Part shown: piece after piece, positions 16,263-25,941 of the stretch | Layout: each line of letters starts with the position of its first letter | Numbering within the stretch: position 1 is the first letter of the stretch | Source: Thermoplasmata archaeon | GTDB taxonomy: Archaea; Thermoplasmatota; Thermoplasmata; Thermoplasmatales; Thermoplasmataceae | Length of the DNA: 36,225 bases | NCBI GenBank assembly: GCA_021797735.1 | Contig: JAJZZE010000035.1 | Span: forward strand, 1 to 36,225 | Direction of reading: 5' to 3' | The notes under the pieces: model-generated | What the model was told of the DNA's origin: nothing | Databases searched by the model: none | Seen by the model: the letters and a program-made list of their open reading frames with translations, nothing else | Program-made: the position numbers and the translations under genes

Positions 16263-17514
16263 GACGTTTCCTATTAACTAATTTATTCAGTATGTTTGTT
16301 CTCTTCTCTCAAGCTAGAATCGGATTTTATGCCGTGTATTGTTTTTTTCCTGATATATTCCTGCCTTTTTCTCTTTTTTCCCTTATACTTATCTATTTTT
16401 CCATAGCTACCGCTATCTTACCCCTATTTTTCATGGATAGAAGTGTGAATAGATTGTAGCCTAAACACATGAACATTGCCTTTACCCTTACCCTTCTTAT
16501 CATTGTAACAAATACATGGCCACCATTGAATATATTCTTGATTACTGAATAGGGCCTCTCACCCGGTGATCTCTTTTTTGTTGTTCTTCCATTTCTCCTT
16601 ATTTTATCAATAGTTAATGGATGGTTCCTTGATGCTTTGTCCATGGTTCCATCCATTCCCCTGGTATCTTTTCCAGAATAACCCTTATCACGGTAATTTG
16701 TTATGCCCGGTATTCCAAGGTCTATCCTGTAATCATGCAGTGATGCTGTTGTAACAACAAATTCCTTTATCAGTGGAATATCTGTTCCCTGGTCAGTATG
16801 CAGCTTGTAGCCAAAATGTGATCTATTTCCCTTCTTTGCCCATGTGTCATCCTTTGATCTGCGTGTTTTAGAGGATATGTGCTCTTCTCTCTATCTTCTT
16901 TTCCTTTGCCCTTTTTTTAGCCTCTTTCCATGCTTACCGGGATCGGATTCGATGTAGGTTGCATCCTGTACAGTGCCCTTCTTTATTGTTATACCCTTTT
17001 TATCAAACTGTTCCCATATACTCTTCCAGATCATTTTATCCTTACCGGTGGATGATAATCTCTCCCTGAAGAACCATACTGTCCTGGAATCCGGTATTAT
17101 GTCGGGAAAGCCAAGAAAATGCATAAATGATATCCTGTCATGGAGCTGTTTTTCCATTTCTTCATCCACAAGGTCGTATATGGACTGCAGGAACAGTATC
17201 TTAACCATGGTTACAGGATCTATATTTGGCCTTCCACCATTGTCTGTATTATTCTTATAGAGATCACTGAGAATAGGCCTGAATGATTCCCAATCTATAA
17301 GTTTTCCCATCTCATAGAGTTTATCCCCATACTTCGATAGTTCATCATATTTTCCTGTGAGGCTGTAATTAACAAGGTTCATAACATTTGATCGGTAACG
17401 TATATATAAATGTTTCTGTTACAAACAGAGGAAATTACAGGTTCTGCAACAATAAATGCATGCTAAAATTGATAGACAGAACCTTAAAACCTGATTAGGT
17501 TTTTAGGAAAAGTC
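16263..17514 (-). mobile_element. IS5-family insertion sequence, about 1.25 kb
   Basis: Imperfect inverted ends flank a broken transposase. Left is GACGTTTCCTATTAACTAAT at 16263-16282. Right, read on the minus strand from 17514, is GACTTTTCCTAAAAAC then CTAAT. The right boundary is independently supported: the second copy of the mannonate dehydratase 3' end (8365-8481) stops matching at exactly 17514. No clear target duplication was seen. Confidence 0.65.
16393..17382 (-). pseudogene. IS5-family transposase with an in-frame TAG
   Basis: DDE transposase of about 329 codons. The N-terminal half (MNLVNYSLTGKYDELSKYG through KKGQRKRR) ends at TAG, 16891-16893. The same frame then continues uninterrupted through HFGYKLHTDQGTDIPLIKE and YRDKGYSGK to the C-terminal CLGYNLFTLLSMKNRG. 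DDE residues are visible in VQDATYIESDP, YRDKGYSG and the glutamate of SPGERPYSV. One nonsense codon is thus the only lesion, and the copy looks recently inactivated. It lies directly downstream of the mannonate dehydratase gene. Confidence 0.85.
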
Positions 17515-17522
17515 AGTACTGT

Positions 17523-18512
17523 TTAATTTTTTTTACTGCGAATTGAGTCATATAGGCCCTTTAAGTATCCTATTGAATATATCCTTCCTGAATATGAATA
17601 TCCAGGTATTATTTCATTGTCACCCTCAAGTGTGGGTGTGTGGTCAACCCTCATTATGCCACTGTAATCAATATCATTATAGGCATCCATGCATTTTTTT
17701 AAATCTGTTTTGCCATTGCCCACCAGGGATTCCTGGAAATTATGCTTATCCCCATCTACATCCCTGAAATGCACAAAAAATATCTTCTGACCAAAATGCC
17801 TTATCACTGAAGGCAAATCATCGGTCATCAGTGTGAAATTTCCCTGGCAAAGTGTTATTCCATTATATTCACTTTTTTTTAAATTAAGCAATTTATCATA
17901 GGATTCTATTGAATTCATTATCCGGTCTATACCCCTAAAATTTTTTAATGGAGGGTCATCCGGGTGCATTGCCAGTTTTACATCATTATTCTCTGCAACA
18001 GGTATTATATTTTCCAGAAAATATCCAAGATTTTTCCACAACTGGTCAGATGTTATTTTTCCCATTAACGGCGGATCTGCATTCCTGATATCTTTTTCAT
18101 TAAAACCAGATACATATTCTCCATTTTTGCCCATAATATCCGGTCTTGACCTGCACCATCCGCTTCCAGCCATCCAGTTATAGCACCATATTTTTATATT
18201 TAATTTTCCCATGTTTTCTATTAATTTATAAATATATTCCATCTCTTTATCACGTTGATTGGTGCCGTACATGATATTTTCCATTGGTGGGTTATCTTCT
18301 ATTGCTATAAGTTTTAAGCCGCTCTCTTCAAGCATGTTTTTATATTTTAATAATGGAATATAATCCCACGGGTAATCTTCTAGGGAGTTTCTCCAGTCAG
18401 CATATGCCCTGGGCAAAACACCAACAGCATTATCTACTTCAATCTGCTTTAATATTTTCCAGAATTTATCCGGTTTCGATTCCAGAATTATTTCTGCCAA
18501 GTTCAGGTTCAT
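17523..18512 (-). CDS. uxuA: Mannonate dehydratase (UxuA family)
   Basis: Predicted to dehydrate D-mannonate to 2-keto-3-deoxygluconate, feeding an Entner-Doudoroff-type route. The 329-residue protein has the family's metal-site residues in AMHPDDPP (H183), TLCQGNFT (C222), VHFRDVDG (H248) and MRVDHTPT (D290, H291), plus the [11 protein letters not shown] segment near 107-117. It is single and faces the IS5 copy, which ends 9 nt beyond its stop. A 117-bp duplicate of its 3' end lies at 8365-8481. Neighbouring sugar-acid genes support a catabolic role. Some members of the family act on other sugar acids, so the substrate is likely rather than certain. Confidence 0.88.
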   Translation of the reverse strand: MNLNLAEIILESKPDKFWKILKQIEVDNAVGVLPRAYADWRNSLEDYPWDYIPLLKYKNMLEESGLKLIAIEDNPPMENIMYGTNQRDKEMEYIYKLIENMGKLNIKIWCYNWMAGSGWCRSRPDIMGKNGEYVSGFNEKDIRNADPPLMGKITSDQLWKNLGYFLENIIPVAENNDVKLAMHPDDPPLKNFRGIDRIMNSIESYDKLLNLKKSEYNGITLCQGNFTLMTDDLPSVIRHFGQKIFFVHFRDVDGDKHNFQESLVGNGKTDLKKCMDAYNDIDYSGIMRVDHTPTLEGDNEIIPGYSYSGRIYSIGYLKGLYDSIRSKKN

Positions 18513-18851
18513 AAATATATAATTAATTTCAATTTAATAAAGTATAATATTAACTTCTTAACATTATAATCCATTTCCAGCATGCTTCTATAAAAATATA
18601 TTTACCGGCACATGCAACAACATTACAAATCAGGGAAAAATGTATTTAGACCCATAAGTATCCTCTTTACCATCTCTCCACCCAAACTATGGTCTATCCC
18701 TAATTTATATAAGTTAAATCTTATATAGCAATAAAAAAATAGGATTTATAAAGGAAAGAATAGAAAGACCTATTACTTAAAAAAATTCGGAGTCATAATT
18801 TGATTAATAATTTAACTGCATCATTTAAATATTTTTTATTGTTATTATATT
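18513..18851. other. 339-bp divergent intergenic region
   Basis: Carries the promoter of uxuA (minus) and that of the SDR gene (plus; ATTTAAATATTTTTT at about 18824-18838, close to the ATG at 18852). The middle holds the IS110-end relic at 18648-18733. No gene is seen. Confidence 0.5.
18648..18733 (-). repeat. Relic of an IS110-type element end
   Basis: This stretch aligns with 26075-26164, the outer part of the non-coding end of the IS110 element. Shared blocks include TATCCCTAATT, GTTAAATCT and TATAGCAAT, in the same order with small gaps. No transposase remains beside it, so it is a solo decayed end. Confidence 0.65.
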
Positions 18852-19628
18852 ATGTATGAAGATTTAAGTGGCAAAGTGGCAATTGTGACAGGGGGATCAA
18901 AAGGAATAGGAAAGGCAATAGTAAAAAGGTTTGTAAATGAAAACTCAATAGTTATATCATTATCAAGGCATATCCCAGAAGATCGGATTGATGGTGCATT
19001 TTATATGAAAACTGATGTTTCAAAACTCAGCGATGTTAAATCTGCTATAAATGAGGTAATTGGCAGGTATAAAACAGTGGATATTTTAATAAACAATGCA
19101 GGCATTGAAGAATATTCGAATTTAAGCTCCACCGATGAAAATATGTGGGATAATATAATGAATATCAACGTTAAGGGGATATATAACACATCAAGGGAAT
19201 GCATCCCCCTTATGATGAATAATCACAGGGGAAATATAGTAAACATGTCATCCGTACAGGCACAGATAATTACAAAAAATGCCGCAGCTTACGTAACTTC
19301 AAAGCATGCAGTAATAGGATTAACAAAGAGCATAGCACTGGATTATGCTCCATATATAAGATGCAATGCCGTTCTTCCAGCAACTATAGACACTCCGCTT
19401 GTGGACAAGGCTGCAATGCTTGAGGTCGGAAATAACACCGAATTGATAAATAAAAAGAAATTGGAATGGGGAAAAGAACACCCTCTTGGAAGAATAGGAA
19501 GGGTGGATGAGGTTGCAAATGCTGTGGCATTTTTAGCATCTGATGAATCCTCATTTATAACCGGGGCATCGCTATTTGTTGACGGGGGTCTGAGCATAAA
19601 AGCACCCATAAGTACGCCCGAGGAGTGA
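18852..19628 (+). CDS. Short-chain dehydrogenase/reductase (sugar or sugar-acid oxidoreductase)
   Basis: An NAD(P)-dependent classical SDR of 258 residues. The cofactor motif TGGSKGIG is at 13-20, NNAG at 81-84, the catalytic serine in VNMSSVQ (about 133) and YxxxK in AAYVTSKHA (Y147, K151). The C-terminal FLASDESSFITGASLFVDGG is typical. Its stop overlaps the start of the mutarotase-like gene by 4 nt (GTGA), so the two are translationally coupled. In this context it could be a sugar dehydrogenase making the lactone, or a mannonate/fructuronate-type oxidoreductase; sequence alone does not decide. Confidence 0.88.
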   Translation: MYEDLSGKVAIVTGGSKGIGKAIVKRFVNENSIVISLSRHIPEDRIDGAFYMKTDVSKLSDVKSAINEVIGRYKTVDILINNAGIEEYSNLSSTDENMWDNIMNINVKGIYNTSRECIPLMMNNHRGNIVNMSSVQAQIITKNAAAYVTSKHAVIGLTKSIALDYAPYIRCNAVLPATIDTPLVDKAAMLEVGNNTELINKKKLEWGKEHPLGRIGRVDEVANAVAFLASDESSFITGASLFVDGGLSIKAPISTPEE

Positions 19629-20578
19629 TAAAATTGGTGGACAGGTTCATATTGAAAAATGATATTATTTCTTTAACCATTGTTCCGGAAATCGGGGATA
19701 TTATAAAAAGCATAAAGTATTTGCCTGAAAATTTCGAATATTTATATAATCATTACAGGCCACTGAAAAAATATTATGAAATTGCAGGTGGATCTTATAA
19801 TGAGGATCTTCTGAATTCAATGTTTTCTGGTGGTTACTTCGATGCTGTGCCCAATGCCGGCTATAAATGCTCTGTAAATAATACTACCTTTGGGCTGCAT
19901 GATGAAACACCTTACATTCCATGGGATGTAAAAGAACATCATGAAGAATATATATCGACATTTACATATTTATACAAATATCCCTTAAAAATAGAAAAAG
20001 ATATAGAATTGAAGCATAATAAAATACTGATAAAGGAATCAATAGAAAACATTTCCGGCGAAAAACTGCCATATTCCTGGTTACACCACCCAACATTTGG
20101 CTCCAACCTGCTGTCTGGAGAGACCATTATAAATATATCAGATAGCAATATAATTTCAGACAGTTCTTTAGGTAATTTAAATGCCAGGTTTAAAAGAGGC
20201 TATGAGGGAAAATGGCCATTTGTATTAGATAATAATGGTAGTAAGGTAGATATATCAAAATTTCCGGATAAGGGTAAATATAATACAAATGATTTATTAT
20301 ATCTCACAGAGGTCAAAAAACCTGAATTTTCTATTGAAAATAATAAGAGAAAAATAATATTCAGGTACGATAATAATCTTTTTAAATGTTTATGGCTATG
20401 GCTGCCTACAGGTGGGGGTCCCGGATATCCATGGTTTGGAACAATTTATGCAATGGCAATAGAGATGAGTACCAGTTTTCCAGCATCAGGGCTTTACGGG
20501 CAGATAAACAATAAAACTGCTAACTACATAGAACCATATGATAAAATAAGCACTTTAATTGAGATAGAAATACTGTAA
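19625..20578 (+). CDS. Galactose mutarotase-like protein (aldose 1-epimerase fold)
   Basis: The 317-residue protein has the features of the aldose 1-epimerase/DUF4432-like beta-sandwich. These are the N-terminal TIVPEIGDIIKSIKYL strand pair, a GGYFDAVPNAG segment, FGLHDETPYIPW near 95-106, SWLHHPTFGSNLL near 150 with two adjacent histidines, and GGPGYPWFGTIYAMAIEMS near 265. The GTG start at 19625 overlaps the SDR stop by 4 nt, implying coupled expression. A sugar-anomer interconversion or carbohydrate-binding role supporting the SDR is inferred. It is cytosolic, with no signal peptide. Confidence 0.75.
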   Translation: MIKLVDRFILKNDIISLTIVPEIGDIIKSIKYLPENFEYLYNHYRPLKKYYEIAGGSYNEDLLNSMFSGGYFDAVPNAGYKCSVNNTTFGLHDETPYIPWDVKEHHEEYISTFTYLYKYPLKIEKDIELKHNKILIKESIENISGEKLPYSWLHHPTFGSNLLSGETIINISDSNIISDSSLGNLNARFKRGYEGKWPFVLDNNGSKVDISKFPDKGKYNTNDLLYLTEVKKPEFSIENNKRKIIFRYDNNLFKCLWLWLPTGGGPGYPWFGTIYAMAIEMSTSFPASGLYGQINNKTANYIEPYDKISTLIEIEIL

Positions 20579-20632
20579 ATTGATTAAGTATTTAACAAGT
20601 ATTTTTATATAGTTTTTAAACAATTAATGTTT

Positions 20633-21826
20633 ATGTCTAAAATAAAGGATATAGATATTTTTGAAATAGGCGAAATAGGAGGAAATTCAGGAAGTCCATG
20701 GAGTTCCTTATTATTAATTTTAAGGCTGACAACGGACGATGGATATACTGGTTATGGTGAAGCACCAACAGAATTGATGGCAATGCCTGTGTATGAAGAG
20801 TTAAAGGAAATATCAAAAATTTTTCAGGGCAAAGAGGTAACAGAGATACAGAGGAATCTATCCGAGGCATATAAACACGAATACTGGCTTCCCATATCCA
20901 TGGAGGCAACTGCAGCGTTGAGCGCCTTTGAAATGGCATCATGGGACATCACTGGAAAAATATACGGGATTCCATTATACAATGTTTTTGGTGGAGTATA
21001 CAATAAGGAGGTGAGGGCATATGCAAATGGATGGTACCCCGATTCCATTGAACCCGGAGATTTTGTGAAAAATGCTGAAAAAACAATAAAAATGGGTTTT
21101 AGTGCGCTGAAATTTGACCCCTTTGGAGATGCCTTTGATTATTTAGGCAGTGAGCATGTCAGGCATGCAGTTGATATAGTTTCAGCTATAAAAAAGAATT
21201 TTAGCAACATTGATATAATGATAGAATGCCATGGCAGGTTCAATGCAAATTCTGCGATAAGGGCTGGAAAAGCCATGGAGGCATTTAACCCATTATTTAT
21301 AGAAGAACCGGTGCATCCAGATCAAATGGAAGGATTATACAGATTCAAAAACGAGGTAAAAATACCTGTTGCCCTGGGTGAAAGGGTATTAAATAGAAAT
21401 ATTTTTCTGGAATACATGAAAAATCATCTGGTTGATGTTATACAGCCTGATATAGCAAACTTTACAGGATTAATGGAGGCAAAAAGTGCAGCACAGATGG
21501 CACAGTCCTTTGGCATGGAGGTTGCATTCCACAATGCCTATGGCCCAATACAGAATGCTGCAACACTGAATATTGATTTTACCCTAACAAATTTTTTAAT
21601 ACAGGAAAGTTTTGAAAGGTTCTGGCCAGACTGGAAACTTAACCTGATCAAAAAATCAAACTTCAGGCTTGAAAATGGCTATTTTAAAATAGTGGATAAA
21701 ATTCCCGGCCTTGGAATAGTAATCAATGAAAAAATACTTGAGGAATATACAATAAAAACAATGAGCCCGTTTAATTCCGATGAACCGGGGTGGGTTATAA
21801 AGGGAACATTTAAATTTAAAAGATAA
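20633..21826 (+). CDS. Enolase-superfamily acid-sugar dehydratase (mandelate racemase subgroup; gluconate/galactonate dehydratase-like)
   Basis: Predicted to remove water from an aldonic acid to give a 2-keto-3-deoxy acid. Positions are counted from the first in-frame ATG at 20627. LKFDPFGD (K162, D164), MIECHGRF (E200, H202), LFIEEPVHP (E226), VALGERV (E252), IQPDIANF (D275) and AFHNAYGP (H302) match the metal and base residues of the mandelate racemase subgroup. The ATG at 20633 is chosen because box A (TTTTTATATAG, about 20600-20610) is then about 27 nt upstream. A gluconate dehydratase would open the non-phosphorylated Entner-Doudoroff pathway known in Thermoplasmatales. Substrate specificity is not readable. 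It is convergent with the regulator; the two stop codons are adjacent. Confidence 0.85.
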   Translation: MSKIKDIDIFEIGEIGGNSGSPWSSLLLILRLTTDDGYTGYGEAPTELMAMPVYEELKEISKIFQGKEVTEIQRNLSEAYKHEYWLPISMEATAALSAFEMASWDITGKIYGIPLYNVFGGVYNKEVRAYANGWYPDSIEPGDFVKNAEKTIKMGFSALKFDPFGDAFDYLGSEHVRHAVDIVSAIKKNFSNIDIMIECHGRFNANSAIRAGKAMEAFNPLFIEEPVHPDQMEGLYRFKNEVKIPVALGERVLNRNIFLEYMKNHLVDVIQPDIANFTGLMEAKSAAQMAQSFGMEVAFHNAYGPIQNAATLNIDFTLTNFLIQESFERFWPDWKLNLIKKSNFRLENGYFKIVDKIPGLGIVINEKILEEYTIKTMSPFNSDEPGWVIKGTFKFKR

Positions 21827-22465
21827 TTAAAAAACAGAGTACATTAATTTATTAAGGGATGACCTTAAAATTTTACTTGCATATGCCCCTGATATCCCAA
21901 AATTTTCGGATATTTCATGCAGCCTTATTTTTTTAGGGTTTTCGAAAAATCCATGGTATATAGCATAATTTAAAATATTTGCCTCACTTTTTGAGTATAG
22001 AAAATCCATGGGTATAAACATACTATTTGGCACAACATTTTCCATTTTAACTATTTCTCCTGAGCTGTTAATATCCTGTCTTAATTCTTTCACAATGTTA
22101 TCTATGTTTTCATATGTAATGATCCAGTCTTCGATCCCGTAGTATACATAACATGTACAGTATAATGGCCTGAATGAGGTTATATAACTGTAAATGCTAT
22201 CGTTTATAGGTGTTATAAATTCTAGATAATCCTGATAAAACTTTATATTATTAAGTTTTAATTCACCAGATGATGATTTTAATATTTTGATAAATTTTTT
22301 CTTTTCATTTTCCCGGCCTTTAATATAGAGAAGTGTATTTGAATAAATATTTCCATGTAAATTCATCAATTTAAAATTTATGTGTTTTAATTTAATATTC
22401 ACAAAATCTGTTTTCGCTGTCCAGTCATTATGTTTCACAACGACCCTTATGGAATTAATTGACAT
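21827..22465 (-). CDS. HTH_10 (Bat-type) transcriptional regulator
   Basis: A 212-residue archaeal regulator. The C-terminal HTH_10 domain reads NILNYAIYHGFFENPKKIR, then LHEISENFGISGAYASKILR and SSLNKLMYS. The N-terminal 150 residues are a mixed sensor-like region with no recognised ligand motif. The ATG at 22465 (MSINSIRV) is chosen because CCTTATATAG lies 26 nt upstream. An in-frame ATG at 22528 would place the promoter inside the gene. It lies between the acid-sugar dehydratase and the sugar MFS carrier and is a reasonable local regulator of the sugar-acid genes. Its operator was not identified. Confidence 0.8.
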   Translation of the reverse strand: MSINSIRVVVKHNDWTAKTDFVNIKLKHINFKLMNLHGNIYSNTLLYIKGRENEKKKFIKILKSSSGELKLNNIKFYQDYLEFITPINDSIYSYITSFRPLYCTCYVYYGIEDWIITYENIDNIVKELRQDINSSGEIVKMENVVPNSMFIPMDFLYSKSEANILNYAIYHGFFENPKKIRLHEISENFGISGAYASKILRSSLNKLMYSVF

Positions 22466-22485
22466 ATATAAATCAATATAGAGTT

Positions 22486-22495
22486 CTATATAAGG
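22486..22495 (-). promoter_or_regulatory. Box A promoter of the HTH_10 regulator
   Basis: CCTTATATAG on the minus strand, centred 26 nt before the ATG at 22465. This is the spacing expected for a leaderless archaeal transcript and fixes the start. Confidence 0.5.
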
Positions 22496-22702
22496 TTTAT
22501 TTATATATAGATGATGGCATAATAACATTTTTAATAAATCTATAAATTATCTGGCTTATAGGAATTATTTGACATTATAATCTCTTTCTTCAACATATAA
22601 CACCAGGTATACGGTGTTTTTGGATCAAAAAAATATGAATTTAATGTCTGTGAAGTTAAAAAAATTTTGATGGAATATTAACAAAAAAATAATATAAATA
22701 AT

Positions 22703-24214
22703 TTATTTCGACTCTTTTGCCTCAGGAACCTTTTCGGAAGTCTTTTCAGCGGTTCCTCTAATAATACTCATACGCTGTGAAAATTTGCTTCTACCAATAG
22801 AATCCATCATGGTATTTATCTCTTCCAAGGATTTTTGTTTTACCTCTGGAAGCATGAAATAGAATATTATTAGTGCCATCACAGAGAGTATTGAAAAAAT
22901 AAGCATGGATCCTGATAATTTTACTGCCGTCAACATATATGGGAATATCTCTATAATAACAAAGTTAGCTATCCAGTCCACTGCGGCGATTCCAGCTGCA
23001 AGCGTGCCACGGTGTTCTGTTGGAAACATTTCTCCCTGTAACAGCCAGCCTGCACCTCCAACGCCTATTGAGAACATTATTAGATAAAATCCAAGCGAAA
23101 ATAAAATTCCAATATCAGCATGCTCTATAAGTAATATATACGTAACAAACATGCCTATTGCCATACCAATGTATCCTATAAGTCCAAGTTTTCTCCTGCC
23201 TGTTTTATCCTCCCGCTCCATCATTATATATGTCGAAGGGATAAATACCCACGCCATGGCAAACGTTGATAGTATTGAATATATTGCTATTGTTACCGGA
23301 TTTACAACGGTTGGAAAAATATGTAGCTTTGATATTATATAGGGCCCATAGTATAATGGTATATTTATGCCTGTTATCTGCTGGAATGTCATCCATAATG
23401 CCATTAATATGAAAGCATATTTTACACCCGGGGTCCAGAATTTTTTTCGTTGCAGCTTTTTTTGTTCTATTTTCTCCCTTTTGCCGGATTCCATAAGTTC
23501 ATTAAGTGATACGGTAATTCCCATCATTTTAAGCGATTTCTGTGCCTTTTCAAATTTTCCATGAAGTACCAGCCATCTTGGGGATTCTGGTATTTTAGTC
23601 CTGAATGCCGCAGCAAGTATTGCGGGAATTACAGCAACGCCTAACAGTATTCTCCAGCCATATGTAACTTCAAAGGATACAACAGGTTTTATTGCAAATA
23701 CTCCAACAGCAATTAAAAACGCAGCAAGTATTCCGAGAATAATCATCATTTGCTGCATGACAGCAAGCTTTCCACGCTTATCCTTAGGTGCCATTTCCAC
23801 TATATATGCTGTTGCTATTGCCGAATCTGCACCAACACCTATTCCTATAACGGTACGGGCAATAAGCAATAATACCGTATTTATTGCAACTGCTGAAAAT
23901 ATGGCACCAACACCATATATTATTGCATCTGCAATAAGCATGTATTTTCTTCCAGACCTGTCTGTTAGGGGTCCTGCTATTAGGGCACCAATTGCAGCAC
24001 CCAGGGATGCCCCCGCCACTAAATAACCCAGTTCAAATACTGTAAGCTTATACGGTATAAATAGCAGTGCACTGCCGATATTCGCTGTGTCAAGGCCAAA
24101 CAGAAATCCCCCAGTGGTTGCTATGGCGACAAGTATCCAGTAAAACCTTGTAGTCTGCTTTGTATCAAGTTTAGAGGCTATTTTAGAATATTCCATATTG
24201 TAGTTTTCTTCCAT
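22703..24214 (-). CDS. MFS sugar porter-family transporter
   Basis: A 503-residue membrane carrier with about twelve hydrophobic helices. Sugar-porter marks in order: GGFLFGLDTANIGSALL in helix one, GPLTDRSGRKYMLI (motif A) near 80-93, VEMAPKDKRGKLA near 144, IPESPRWLVLHGKFEKAQK after helix six, QQITGINIPLYYGPYI in helix seven and EMFPTEHRGTLAAG near 397. The C-terminal PEVKQKSLEEINTMMD is also typical. The soluble C-terminal tail is charged. It lies beside the regulator and acid-sugar dehydratase, so uptake of a sugar or sugar acid, probably with protons in an acid-loving cell, is the likely job. Confidence 0.9.
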   Translation of the reverse strand: MEENYNMEYSKIASKLDTKQTTRFYWILVAIATTGGFLFGLDTANIGSALLFIPYKLTVFELGYLVAGASLGAAIGALIAGPLTDRSGRKYMLIADAIIYGVGAIFSAVAINTVLLLIARTVIGIGVGADSAIATAYIVEMAPKDKRGKLAVMQQMMIILGILAAFLIAVGVFAIKPVVSFEVTYGWRILLGVAVIPAILAAAFRTKIPESPRWLVLHGKFEKAQKSLKMMGITVSLNELMESGKREKIEQKKLQRKKFWTPGVKYAFILMALWMTFQQITGINIPLYYGPYIISKLHIFPTVVNPVTIAIYSILSTFAMAWVFIPSTYIMMEREDKTGRRKLGLIGYIGMAIGMFVTYILLIEHADIGILFSLGFYLIMFSIGVGGAGWLLQGEMFPTEHRGTLAAGIAAVDWIANFVIIEIFPYMLTAVKLSGSMLIFSILSVMALIIFYFMLPEVKQKSLEEINTMMDSIGRSKFSQRMSIIRGTAEKTSEKVPEAKESK

Positions 24215-24714
24215 AGTTATATTTTATATATCAGTAATATTTAACAATGGTGGTTAACAATTTAACATTATACTATTCTGATTATTAATAAAAAAAATAA
24301 ATTTTATATTATAATTAATGTTGTATCAGCAATATTTATTATTGAGATATAATAATCGCATTTACATTTAAAATATATAGAAGATATAGAAAACCTTTTA
24401 CAGCCATTCTGATATAAGTTATCATGGCAAAAACTATTCTGAAACAAAAGAGCAGATAAAAGGGCTGTGGAAAGCGCCAAAGAATAAATCTAAAAAAAGA
24501 TACTGGTAATTTTTTGTGAAAGCCTTCCTGATAGATCCAAATATTATAGTTTAATGGATGTTATCAAGTTTTATTATCTATAACGATTTTACCCTATTCC
24601 GAATTAAGTTTTTATATAAACACAATGATATAGATAAACACCTATATTAGATTAACTATTTGATGTTAATTTGTGATGTTAAAGATGTGAATTCTAATAA
24701 GAGTATGAATTGAC
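24215..24714. other. 500-bp gap between the MFS and IS110 genes
   Basis: No intact gene. At 24414-24509 a frame reads ISYHGKNYSETKEQIKGLWK, APKNKSKKRYW and a stop. Part of it, at 24465-24505, is related to 8298-8337, so it is a relic of a repeated coding family. The rest is AT-rich DNA. The IS110 3' terminus should lie just below 24715 but was not located. Confidence 0.45.
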
Positions 24715-25941
24715 TTAACTGGATGTTACAGTAGAACCTTTTGCACCTCCTGTATTGGGCAATCTTACCCTGTAGGGTTTTCTATTCTTCATAATAGAAT
24801 ATATGTGGTAAATCAGCCTCCTGGAAACAATAATATATGCCTGTTTCCTATTCTTCCCCTTATCTATTTCCCTATTATATATCATTAGGAATTCCTCATT
24901 CTTATGATTTACCAGGGATCTTGCACTTTCATAAACAGTATTGGAAAGATATGAGTTTCTTATCATGGAGAGCCCTGTTGCATAATCCTTTCCACCTGAG
25001 CCACTCATCTTCGGTGCCTTTCCACCGTAGGATTGAAGCTTTGTAGCAGAATCAAACTGTTCTATGCCACCGATCTCAGATACAATGGCAGCAGCATTTA
25101 CAGGACCAATACCATTTAGAGCATCTATTCTCTTCACATTCTCATTATCCTCAGTCAGCTTAATGATCCTCTCATCAATCTCCTTTAGCTGTTTATTCTC
25201 TGAAACAAGCCTTGCAATGTTCTTCCTTATTCTGAATGTATATATGTTATCAGTATCAGGTATGCCAACAGAGTCCCCTGCAAGTTCCATAAGCCTCTCT
25301 GCATCCTCTTTCTTATAATGGTTCCTGCTTGCTCTCTGCATTACCTTAAGTACGGTGTCCATACCTGCACTTACAATGCCGGATGGTACTGTAAATCTTT
25401 CAAGTATCGCTATGGATGTTTTAGATCCTACATCAGGGAACAGAACCGTGAATTCTGGAAATACACAGGCAAGATCACTGTTTATTATATTGGTTATTCT
25501 TGTTATATTCTTAGTTACAGAATCATGAAGCCTTGTAAGGCCTGAGGCAGTCCCTCTCCTGTGTACTGGCTTATCAAAGGCATTATGAGCCATCCATGGT
25601 GTGGATGCAAGCATTGCAGCATCCACCCTGTCAGATTTCTCCTTTCCAAGGTTTGACATCTTTCTTGCATAATCTGTTACCCTTGGATCAACATATACTA
25701 CATTATAGCCACTGTTCTCTAAAAAATAATGTACAGGTATATGGTAATTGCCTGTAGGATTCATAAATATACCCCCTATACTATCATTGTTGCTTCTCTC
25801 TATAGTCCTTAATTTCTCAAGTATTGTATTAAATCCCTTTCTGTCATTTGTTATCTGCCCTCTCCACATTACCTTTCTATCATTGTTCTGTACCTCCACC
25901 TGATGCATCCTCTGATGCGTGTCTATTCCAACTGATAACAT
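24715..25941 (-). CDS. IS110-family DEDD transposase
   Basis: Recombinase of 408 residues. The N-terminal RuvC-like DEDD domain shows VGIDTHQRMHQVEV (D), PTGNYHIPVHYFLE, VDPRVTDYARKM and EKSDRVDAAMLAS (final acidic pair). The C-terminal Transposase_20 domain reads RIDALNGIGPVNAAAIVSEI (helix-hairpin-helix), then SYGGKAPKMSGSGGK, carrying the conserved serine. The gene is complete and apparently functional. In this family the enzyme is guided by a bridge RNA made from the non-coding end of the element. Here the structured end lies upstream of the gene, as in the IS110 group rather than the IS1111 group. Confidence 0.93.
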   Translation of the reverse strand: MLSVGIDTHQRMHQVEVQNNDRKVMWRGQITNDRKGFNTILEKLRTIERSNNDSIGGIFMNPTGNYHIPVHYFLENSGYNVVYVDPRVTDYARKMSNLGKEKSDRVDAAMLASTPWMAHNAFDKPVHRRGTASGLTRLHDSVTKNITRITNIINSDLACVFPEFTVLFPDVGSKTSIAILERFTVPSGIVSAGMDTVLKVMQRASRNHYKKEDAERLMELAGDSVGIPDTDNIYTFRIRKNIARLVSENKQLKEIDERIIKLTEDNENVKRIDALNGIGPVNAAAIVSEIGGIEQFDSATKLQSYGGKAPKMSGSGGKDYATGLSMIRNSYLSNTVYESARSLVNHKNEEFLMIYNREIDKGKNRKQAYIIVSRRLIYHIYSIMKNRKPYRVRLPNTGGAKGSTVTSS

